This document shows, piece after piece, positions 1-5,094 of a stretch of DNA of 7,463 nucleotides; the first letter of the stretch is position 1, and every line of letters starts with the position of its first letter. The notes under the pieces were generated by a model, which saw nothing but the letters and a program-made list of their open reading frames with translations, searched no databases and was not told the DNA's origin. The translations under genes were made by a program, and so were the position numbers. This DNA comes from a bacterium HR32 (GTDB taxonomy: Bacteria; Sysuimicrobiota; Sysuimicrobiia; Sysuimicrobiales; Sysuimicrobiaceae): positions 1-7,463 of the forward strand of contig BEII01000073.1 in NCBI GenBank assembly GCA_002898935.1, given 5' to 3'.

Positions 1-389
1 AGCTGCAGCCCCGCCGCCTCCACAGGTCCGCCCTCCCGGATAGCCCAAAACTCGAACTCCTCCAGCGCTTCCTCTCCCGCCACGTACGCCAGGTACGCAG
101 GCGTGGCCTCGGGCGCGAGGACCCGCAGGCGCGCTTTCGCTTCCGGCGGGCGCCTACCCCACCGCAACGCCACCCGCAGGGCGGGTAGGTCCGCCACGTG
201 GTCAGGGTGGAGGTGCGAGAGGACCACCGCGTCGAGCCCGAAGGCGTCCGTCCGGAGCAGCAGGCGTGACAGCACGCCGTGGCCCAGGTCCAGCAAGACC
301 CTCCGGCCCACCGCTTCCACCAGGTACCCGGAGCACGCCTCGCCGGGGCGGGGATAGCCTCCGGACCGGCCGAGCACCGTCAACCGCAC
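1..389 (-). CDS. MBL-fold metallo-hydrolase, YhfI/RNase Z-like (3' end beyond window)
   Basis: The N-terminal 129 codons of a metallo-beta-lactamase-fold hydrolase are visible; the gene continues past the left edge. The protein opens with MRLTVLG and a Gly/Pro-rich segment (residues 7-21), then the strand VLLDLG (31-36). The Zn-binding motif HLHPDH follows at residues 59-64 after DAVVLS, so the HxHxDH metal site is intact. This opening resembles the Bacillus YhfI group and RNase Z-related hydrolases, which act on phosphodiesters or are uncharacterised. The substrate cannot be told, because the distal His/Asp ligands lie outside the window. The start is GTG at 389-387, preceded by AGGAGG (400-395) with a 5-base spacer. 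That ribosome binding site adjoins the amidase stop codon (405-403), so the two genes are probably co-transcribed and perhaps translationally coupled. The family is confident; the exact function is not. Confidence 0.85.
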   Translation of the reverse strand, partial: MRLTVLGRSGGYPRPGEACSGYLVEAVGRRVLLDLGHGVLSRLLLRTDAFGLDAVVLSHLHPDHVADLPALRVALRWGRRPPEAKARLRVLAPEATPAYLAYVAGEEALEEFEFWAIREGGPVEAAGLQ

Positions 390-402
390 CGCTCCCTCCT
401 CC

Positions 403-2166
403 TCAGGGCTGCGGAGCCGGCACGTGGGACACGAAGCGCGCCACGCCCCGTGCGATGGCCTCCGCGGCCCGCTGTCGGAAAGCCGGGGTGCGCAGCAGCG
501 CCTCGTCCTCCACGTTGGTCAGGTAACCCACTTCCACCAGCACCGCAGGCACCGGGCTGTCGCGGAGGACCTTGAAGTTCGCGGTGCGCACGCCGCGGTC
601 GGGGATGCCGAGACTGCGGCCCAGCTCCTCCTGCACCCATGTGGCCAGCAGCAGGCTGTGGGGCCTGAGGTAGTAGGTCTCCACGCCGCGGATCACCCCT
701 CGCGTGGTGGCGTTGGCGTGCACGCTGACAAACACCGTGGCCCCGGAGCGCATGGCAATGGCCACGCGGTCCGCCAGGTCCACGAACACGTCGGTCTCCC
801 GGGTCATCACCGTGCGCACGGACTGCCGGTGGAGGGCCTCGCGCAGTCGGAGCCCGACGTCCAACACCACGTCCTTCTCCACAAGCCCCGTGGCGCCGAT
901 CGCGCCCGGGTCCTTGCCGCCGTGCCCAGGGTCGATGGCCACCAGGTGGCCTCCGCGCGCGACCGCCACCGGCAGCTCGTCCACGACCACCACGAGCCGG
1001 TTCCCGCCCTCCTCCGTCACCACCTCGTACCGGCTCCGCACCTGCCACTGCACCACGATCCGAGCGACGTCCGGGTCCGTCTGGAACTGCGCAGCCCGCA
1101 CCACCTCCACCGGCCCGCCCGGGTTCAGCTCCTGCTTGACGGGCACGAACACGCCGGGGATGTCCACCACCAGACGGTCGGGGTCCGGTAGCTCCCGCAC
1201 CTGGTAGTCCAGAGGCCGGTCGCCCACCACGACGATACGGATCCGCCCGACCTGGCGTTCGACCGCCACCTCCAAGATCCGCGGGCCAGAGGTCCCCGCC
1301 GCGGGTTCCGGGCTCGGGGGTGGTGAAGGCGGCGCAGCCGGTGTAGGGCTCTGGAAGGGTGCCGCCGACGGCGCGGGCGCGGAAGGCCCCGTGGTCTGCG
1401 CGGCCGCCCGCGGCCGGAGCATCAGGACGGGTGCCGGCGCGGACGACGCCACCTCCACGTCGAGCGCCGCCTCCAGATCCAGGACGACCCTCGTGACGTA
1501 CGGCTTGGTCTGGAACTGTGCCACCCGCACCCGCTGGACCCCGAGCTGCCCCAGGGTCACCTCCCGGGTCTCGATGCGGGACACGGCGTTCACCAGGTCC
1601 ACCACCAGCCGGTCCGGCTGGCTGAGGCTGGTGGTTCGGACCTGTACCGGGCCGGTGGCGTCCACCTGCATCCGCAGGCCCCCGGGCGTGGGTTCGAAGA
1701 CCAGCCGGAGGACCTGGGACGCCACGTGCAGGGTCCGCTCCGACTCCTCCCACTTGACCCACGCACCCAGGGCGCGGAACAGGAACTCCACGGGCACGAG
1801 CAGCTTAGCGCCCTGGACCTGCGGCGCGGCGGGCATAGGCCGCAGCTCTCCGTCCACGGTGGCGTAGCGGTCGCCGCTGCGCAGAACCACCCGGGTTCCC
1901 CGGGGGCCGTGCACTTGTGCGGTGCGCGTGGTCGGGTCCCACTCGGAGCGGGCTCCGTAAGGCTCCAATAGGCCTTCTAGGGGCGCGAAGAGGACCCCGC
2001 CCTGGAAGCTCGCGGGAGGGTCCGTGGCCACCGTGCGGCCGTTGACCACGACGCTGGGCGGCGCGGGCTGAGCCAGCGCGGGGACTCCGGCCAGAGCGAG
2101 GACCAGCCCCCAGGCGAGCAGCCGGGGGACCCTCGACCGCCGGTCAGGACGGCTCCGTCGGGCCAT
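403..2166 (-). CDS. Secreted N-acetylmuramoyl-L-alanine amidase (Amidase_3) with stalk and two AMIN domains
   Basis: This 587-residue enzyme should cleave the bond between N-acetylmuramic acid and L-alanine in peptidoglycan, outside the cytoplasm. Residues 1-32 are a signal peptide: an Arg-rich n-region, a hydrophobic core and ALA-Q. Residues about 38-150 resemble the copper amine oxidase N-terminal-like (stalk) domain. Two AMIN-like domains follow (about 152-250 and 297-397), each with PDRLVVD and AQFQT signatures, separated by a Pro/Ala/Ser-rich linker (about 255-295). The catalytic Amidase_3 domain spans about 408-580. Its zinc ligands and catalytic residue are visible as PGHGG (His about 415), LVEKD (Glu about 430), SVHANA (His about 483) and LVEVGYLTN (Glu about 545). 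An in-frame TAG nine bases upstream makes ATG 2166 the first possible start in this frame. Its ribosome binding site is weak: AGGAG lies about 14 bases away. The domains suggest a role in wall remodelling, cell separation or sporulation; which one is unknown. Confidence 0.95.
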   Translation of the reverse strand: MARRSRPDRRSRVPRLLAWGLVLALAGVPALAQPAPPSVVVNGRTVATDPPASFQGGVLFAPLEGLLEPYGARSEWDPTTRTAQVHGPRGTRVVLRSGDRYATVDGELRPMPAAPQVQGAKLLVPVEFLFRALGAWVKWEESERTLHVASQVLRLVFEPTPGGLRMQVDATGPVQVRTTSLSQPDRLVVDLVNAVSRIETREVTLGQLGVQRVRVAQFQTKPYVTRVVLDLEAALDVEVASSAPAPVLMLRPRAAAQTTGPSAPAPSAAPFQSPTPAAPPSPPPSPEPAAGTSGPRILEVAVERQVGRIRIVVVGDRPLDYQVRELPDPDRLVVDIPGVFVPVKQELNPGGPVEVVRAAQFQTDPDVARIVVQWQVRSRYEVVTEEGGNRLVVVVDELPVAVARGGHLVAIDPGHGGKDPGAIGATGLVEKDVVLDVGLRLREALHRQSVRTVMTRETDVFVDLADRVAIAMRSGATVFVSVHANATTRGVIRGVETYYLRPHSLLLATWVQEELGRSLGIPDRGVRTANFKVLRDSPVPAVLVEVGYLTNVEDEALLRTPAFRQRAAEAIARGVARFVSHVPAPQP

Positions 2167-2187
2167 CTCGTGCGTCTACGCTCCTGG

Positions 2188-2204
2188 GCCTGCCCCGGGC
2201 AGGC
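2188..2204 (-). other. GC-rich perfect hairpin in the ferritin-amidase gap
   Basis: A perfect 7-bp stem (GCCTGCC at 2188-2194 pairs with GGCAGGC at 2198-2204) encloses a 3-base loop. It lies in the 111-base gap after the ferritin stop and directly upstream of the only AGGAG (2185-2181) before the amidase ATG. No T-tract follows on either strand, so it is not a classic intrinsic terminator. A second, weaker stem (CTCGGG 2229-2234 with CCCGAG 2243-2248) lies nearer the ferritin gene. Together they could attenuate read-through, stabilise the upstream mRNA 3' end or hinder amidase translation. I see no convincing promoter in this gap. Confidence 0.35.
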
Positions 2205-2277
2205 TCTTCGTCCGCGCCTCGTCCGGCCCTCGGGGAGCTTCGCCCGAGCGCGCCCGCTTCCCTGCCGCAGACGGGGC

Positions 2278-2772
2278 TCAGCGCCTGCGGTTCTGCCGCC
2301 CCAGGAGGTTCTCGAGGAACTCCTCGTGCCGGACCTCGTCCGCCAGCAGCTCGGTCGCGAGCTGGTAAGTCACCGGGTCCTTCCCGAAGGTGCGCTTGGC
2401 CAGCCGGTGGTACGCCTCGATGGCGTTGCGCTCCGCCCGGATCTGGTCCTCCACCATGCCGTCCGCGTCGCTCCAGTCCTTGCGGGGCGCGGTCCAGGGT
2501 CCGTTGGCCCCCGCTTCCCACTCCTTCGGGTGCACCACGGGGTCGCCTCCCAGCTCCACGATGCGGCGGGCCAGCTTGCTGGCGTGCCCGAGCTCGTCTT
2601 TCGCCTCCTCCTCGAAGTGCTCCACGAGCTCCTCGCCGTGCCAGCCTTCCGCCACCTGCGCGGTGATCCAGTACGAGTAGAAGGCCAGGAGCTCGTCCAG
2701 GTACGCACGCCGCAGTTCGCCGATGAGCTCCTCCACGTCCAGGTCTACGATGGCACGCGCCTTCTCACCCAT
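2278..2772 (-). CDS. Ferritin-like diiron protein, DPSL (Dps-like) type
   Basis: This 164-residue four-helix-bundle protein probably binds and oxidises iron or consumes peroxide in the cytoplasm, forming a cage if it follows its family. The carboxylate/His ligand set is complete: Glu27 in helix A, Glu60-x-x-His63 (DELGH) in helix B, Glu114 (RAERNA) in helix C and Glu146-x-x-His149 (DEVRHEE) in helix D. The segment FGKDPVTYQLA (about 129-139) and the helix after it resemble archaeal and bacterial DPSL or thioferritin proteins more than classical Dps or bacterioferritin. The protein has no cysteine, so the redox pair described in thioferritins is absent. I chose ATG 2772 over upstream in-frame codons because GGGAGG (2785-2780) sits 7 bases before it and homology begins there. 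Its start is one base past the stop of the upstream regulator gene, so the two are almost certainly co-transcribed and coupled. Confidence 0.9.
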   Translation of the reverse strand: MGEKARAIVDLDVEELIGELRRAYLDELLAFYSYWITAQVAEGWHGEELVEHFEEEAKDELGHASKLARRIVELGGDPVVHPKEWEAGANGPWTAPRKDWSDADGMVEDQIRAERNAIEAYHRLAKRTFGKDPVTYQLATELLADEVRHEEFLENLLGRQNRRR

Positions 2773-2773
2773 C

Positions 2774-3262
2774 TCACACCCTCCCCTGTGGATTCCGGGC
2801 ACGCAGGCGGGTACCCCGGGCCACGCCAGACCCGGTGCGGCACCGCTGGCAGACCCCCCGCACCACCACGGCCGGATACGCCGCAAAGCCCACCCGGCGC
2901 GCCAGGCGGTCCAGCGCCAGGAGGCTTGTGGGGTCGTGGGCGTCCTCGATCCGCCCGCAGCGCAGGCATTCAAAGTTCACGTGCGGCCCGCCCGCATCGA
3001 ACCGCGTCACCCCGTCCGCGGTGGGCAGGGGGGCCACGAGGCCGACCCGTACCAACACCTCCAGGGTCTTGTACACGGTGGCGCGGCTCACCATGGGGTG
3101 CCGACGCCGCACCGCCCGGTACAGACCTTCTGCGGAGGGGTGATCGCCCAGGCGCTGGAGCACCGCCCAGACGGCCCACCGCTGGGGCGTGAGCCGGTGG
3201 CCCGCGCGGGCCAGGCGCTCCCGGAGCGCCGCCAGGTGTCCGGAATCTAGATTCATTCTCAT
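2774..3262 (-). CDS. Fur-family metalloregulator, PerR-like
   Basis: This 162-residue DNA-binding repressor probably senses peroxide or metal. An N-terminal winged helix (about residues 8-88, with LTPQR at 24-28 and SRATVYKTLEVL at 59-70) precedes a dimerisation domain. The structural zinc site is intact: Cys99-x-x-Cys102 and Cys138-x-x-Cys141. Compared from memory with B. subtilis PerR, the regulatory ligands are His41, Asp89, His94 and Asp107. The second His of the HxH motif is replaced by Asn96 (HVN). A 21-residue Arg-rich tail follows the last CxxC, longer than in B. subtilis PerR. The ATG at 3262 has no good ribosome binding site and lies about where a promoter at 3297-3268 would start transcription, so the message may be leaderless. 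ATG 3256 (codon 3) is an alternative start. The gene abuts the ferritin-like gene, which fits a peroxide or iron stress role. PerR is the best guess; Fur, Zur or Mur function is not excluded. Confidence 0.92.
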   Translation of the reverse strand: MRMNLDSGHLAALRERLARAGHRLTPQRWAVWAVLQRLGDHPSAEGLYRAVRRRHPMVSRATVYKTLEVLVRVGLVAPLPTADGVTRFDAGGPHVNFECLRCGRIEDAHDPTSLLALDRLARRVGFAAYPAVVVRGVCQRCRTGSGVARGTRLRARNPQGRV

Positions 3263-3271
3263 GTAGAATCT
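3243..3271. promoter_or_regulatory. Putative Fur/PerR-family operator in divergent promoter
   Basis: An AT-rich patch in otherwise very GC-rich DNA overlaps the start of the regulator gene. It holds a perfect 12-base palindrome, GAATCTAGATTC (3243-3254), immediately followed by ATTCT-N5-AGAAT (3255-3269), a 15-base inverted repeat. The hexamer GAATCT recurs at 3266-3271, so the unit appears three times: plus at 3243, minus at 3249-3254 and plus at 3266, the two plus copies 23 bases apart. Fur-family operators are AT-rich imperfect inverted repeats of about 15-19 bases, often autoregulatory, which fits this position. Binding by the neighbouring regulator is inference. Confidence 0.55.
3264..3269 (+). 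promoter_or_regulatory. Possible -10 box for the divergent transglutaminase-like gene
   Basis: TAGAAT matches the sigma-70 -10 consensus at 5 of 6 positions and lies 20 bases before the ATG at 3289, giving a leader of about 12 bases. I find no good -35 hexamer at 16-18 bases upstream. The box lies inside the right arm of the inverted repeat at 3255-3269, so a protein bound there would block it. Confidence 0.35.
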
Positions 3272-3297
3272 TATCCAGATCGTGTACGATGGCGCAA
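3268..3297 (-). promoter_or_regulatory. Possible promoter for the regulator-ferritin operon
   Basis: Reading leftwards, TTGCGC (3297-3292) and TAAGAT (3273-3268) are separated by 18 bases and loosely resemble sigma-70 -35 and -10 boxes (3/6 and 4/6 matches). Transcription would start near 3261, at or beside the ATG codons at 3262 and 3256, which suggests a leaderless transcript. The -10 box overlaps the putative operator, consistent with repression by the regulator. The call rests on weak matches in the only AT-rich patch nearby. Confidence 0.35.
3279..3290. repeat. Short inverted repeat ATCGT-GT-ACGAT
   Basis: Five-base arms (3279-3283 and 3286-3290) flank a 2-base centre. The repeat lies between the putative -10 box and the start codon of the divergent gene and covers the first two bases of that codon. 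It also falls in the -35/-10 spacer of the opposite promoter. It could be a second protein-binding site, but it is short enough to be chance. Confidence 0.3.
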
Positions 3298-3960
3298 GGG
3301 ATGCGCAAAACGCCTCCGTGGGAACGCCTCACGGCCGAGGAGCGGGCGGTCCTGCGGCAGTACCGCACGCCCCGCCAGGTCCAGGCCTGGCTGCGGTCGC
3401 TGCCGTACAACTGGGAGCGGCAAGGTCCCACCCTCCGGACCTTCCGAGGGGTCGTGCGATACGGGGAGGCTCACTGCCTGGAGGCAGTGCTGGCCGCCGC
3501 CGCCGTGCTGGACTGGCACGGCTACCCGCCCCTCGTGCTCGACCTGGAGTCTCAGGACGGCCTGGACCACGTGGTGTTCGTCTTCCAGCACTCCGGGCGG
3601 TGGGGAGCGGTGGCCAAGTCGAGGGACGCGGGCCTCCACGGCCGGCGGCCGGTGTTCCGCACGCTGCGGGACCTCGCCTACAGCTACGTGGACCCCTACG
3701 TGGACGGCTCCGGCCGCATCGTGGGCTACGGGGTGGCGGACCTGGACGAGCTCGTACGGGTGGACTGGCGGCTGGGGGAAGGTCACGTGTGGGCGGTGGA
3801 GCGGGCGCTGCGGAGGATGCCGCACCGCCGCCTTGAGACTTCGGACAGGCGCCACGAGCGGATCCTGCGCCGCTACCGACGGTGGCTCGCACGCGGGCGT
3901 CCGCAGGACCGGCGGGCCCTGCGGGCCCTGTACGGACCCCAGGTGGACTCGTGGTGGTGA
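3289..3960 (+). CDS. Uncharacterised protein with transglutaminase-like Cys/His/Asp pattern
   Basis: This 223-residue soluble protein has no signal peptide or membrane segment and is the only plus-strand gene. I do not recognise a named family. Its core resembles transglutaminase-like cysteine hydrolases: YGEAHCLEAVL places Cys63 at the start of an Ala-rich helix, GLDHVVFVF places His94 on a following strand, and SRD places Asp113 on the next segment. A motif-rich stretch follows (GLHGRRPVFRTLRDLAYSYVD in pieces, about 115-135; GYGVADL, 146-152). The C-terminal third is Arg-rich and basic (about 180-210). ATG 3289 is used because no in-frame start lies upstream; Met5 at 3301 has AAGGG touching it with no spacing. 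Neither site has a proper ribosome binding site, so initiation may depend on a short or absent leader. The gene is divergent from the PerR-like regulator and shares its AT-rich promoter region, which hints at stress-linked expression. Enzyme activity is inferred, not shown. Confidence 0.75.
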   Translation: MAQGMRKTPPWERLTAEERAVLRQYRTPRQVQAWLRSLPYNWERQGPTLRTFRGVVRYGEAHCLEAVLAAAAVLDWHGYPPLVLDLESQDGLDHVVFVFQHSGRWGAVAKSRDAGLHGRRPVFRTLRDLAYSYVDPYVDGSGRIVGYGVADLDELVRVDWRLGEGHVWAVERALRRMPHRRLETSDRRHERILRRYRRWLARGRPQDRRALRALYGPQVDSWW

Positions 3961-3963
3961 GTT

Positions 3964-5094
3964 CTACGGCCGCAGGCCTCGGGGGCCCTGGTACAGCACC
4001 CGAGGCCGGAAGAGACGGTTGTCCCCGTGCTGCTCCGCCACGTGCGCCACCAGGCCTGCGGTGCGCGCCGCCAGGAAGATGGGCGTGTACAGCTCGATGG
4101 GGATCCCCAGCAGGTAGTAGAGGAGCCCCACGGGGTAGTCGGCGTTCGGGTGCAGCCCCTTCTCCCGCCGCATCACGGCCTCCACGACGCCGTAGATCCG
4201 CAGCAACTCCTCCCCCTCCGGCCTGCGGCCCGCGAGCCCGGGGAGGGCTTCCCGCAGGAAGACCGCCCGCGGGTCCGGGCGCCGCATGTACACCCGGTGC
4301 CCGAACCCCATGATCCGTTCGCCCCTCCGCAGCCGGTCCAGGACGTACTGCTCGGCCCGCGCCGACCCGCCCGCCTCGAGGATCTCCAACAGCATGTGCG
4401 CCACCGCCTCGTTGGCCCCGCCGTGCAGCGGACCCTTCAGGGAGGCTGCAGCCCCCACCAGGGCTCCGTACAGGTCCGAGAGGGTGGAGGCGATGACGCG
4501 CGCCGCGAACGTCGAGTTGGGCATCTCGTGCTCGATGTAGCAGGTCAGGGTCACGTCGAAGACCCTCACGGCTTCCGGGTCGGGGCGGGTGCCGACCAGC
4601 ATGTACAGGAAGCCCTCGGAGAACCCCAGGGAGGGGTCCGGCCGCACCCGCGGCAGCCCCCGCAGGGCCCGGTAGGCGTTCGCGGTCAGGGCCGGCATCC
4701 TGGCCAGCACCCGCACGCCCTTGCGCAGGTCGGCCTCGGGGGAAGTGTCCTGTAGCTCCGCCGGGTCCTCCAGCCCTGCCAGGTAGGACAGCACCGTCCG
4801 CTGCGCGTCCATGACGTGCATCCGCGAGGGCAAGAGGTCCAGCAGCCGGTAGACCTCCTCCGGCAGCTCCGCTTCCTGCCGCAGCCGGTCCTCGAAGGCG
4901 CGGAGCTCGGAGGCCTCCGGGAGCCGGCCGTACAGGGTCAGGTACGCCACCTCGGTGTAGCGCTTCGACCGGGCCAGCTCCATGAGGTCGTAGCCCCGCA
5001 GGACGATCTGCTCGTGCTCCGTGTCCAGGTACGAGATGGACGTGGCCGTCGCGATGACTCCCTCGAGCCCCGGGCTGTACGCAGGCTGCGTCAT
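3964..5094 (-). CDS. prpC: 2-methylcitrate synthase / citrate synthase
   Basis: This 376-residue citrate synthase-family enzyme should condense propionyl-CoA (or acetyl-CoA) with oxaloacetate. The catalytic triad is visible: His224 in PLHGGANEA, His266 in GFGHRVY and Asp319 in NADYPVG. Family landmarks include EHEMPNSTFAARV (188-200) and the late TPIF..RTAGLVAHVAEQ segment (337-355), and the length is typical of the short bacterial type. I chose ATG 5094 rather than upstream in-frame codons because AAGGAGG (5110-5104) lies 9 bases before it and the ATG overlaps the prpB stop as ATGA. Citrate and methylcitrate synthases are hard to separate by sequence; the prpD-prpB context makes methylcitrate synthase the better call, possibly with dual activity. 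It is the last gene of the operon, and its stop lies three bases from that of the convergent gene. Confidence 0.9.
   Translation of the reverse strand: MTQPAYSPGLEGVIATATSISYLDTEHEQIVLRGYDLMELARSKRYTEVAYLTLYGRLPEASELRAFEDRLRQEAELPEEVYRLLDLLPSRMHVMDAQRTVLSYLAGLEDPAELQDTSPEADLRKGVRVLARMPALTANAYRALRGLPRVRPDPSLGFSEGFLYMLVGTRPDPEAVRVFDVTLTCYIEHEMPNSTFAARVIASTLSDLYGALVGAAASLKGPLHGGANEAVAHMLLEILEAGGSARAEQYVLDRLRRGERIMGFGHRVYMRRPDPRAVFLREALPGLAGRRPEGEELLRIYGVVEAVMRREKGLHPNADYPVGLLYYLLGIPIELYTPIFLAARTAGLVAHVAEQHGDNRLFRPRVLYQGPRGLRP
3975..4007. terminator. Terminator-like hairpin at the convergent gene ends
   Basis: A perfect 9-bp stem (GGCCTCGGG at 3975-3983 pairs with CCCGAGGCC at 3999-4007) closes a 15-base loop. 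It lies inside the last codons of prpC and 15 bases past the stop of the plus-strand gene. With only three bases between the two stop codons, this is the one strong structure available to end transcription from either side. No T-tract follows on either strand, so it may be a Rho-type or mRNA-stability element, or a by-product of GC-rich coding. Confidence 0.35.

Noticed and set aside
424..1191. 255-codon plus-strand open frame antisense to the amidase gene
   Set aside because: The product is His/Val/Arg-rich with no domain, and it mirrors the well-supported amidase on the other strand.
380..1762. 460-codon open frame on the minus strand overlapping the amidase gene
   Set aside because: It is a shifted frame of the amidase gene with Gly/Arg/Ala-rich low-complexity product and no motifs; long shadow frames are expected at this GC content.
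2188..2204. Hairpin as a classic Rho-independent terminator
   Set aside because: The stem is strong but no T-tract follows on either strand, so it is listed only as a structural element.
2773..2973. Upstream extension of the ferritin-like gene to codons before 2772
   Set aside because: The extra residues lie in the wrong frame of the regulator gene and do not resemble ferritins. A ribosome binding site and the homology both point to ATG 2772.
2170..3192. 340-codon plus-strand open frame across the ferritin and regulator genes
   Set aside because: It is antisense to two well-supported genes, its composition is biased to Pro/Arg, and it has no recognisable motif.
4027..4755. 242-codon plus-strand open frame antisense to prpC
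   Set aside because: It mirrors the citrate synthase gene, and its His/Gln/Val-rich product shows no domain.
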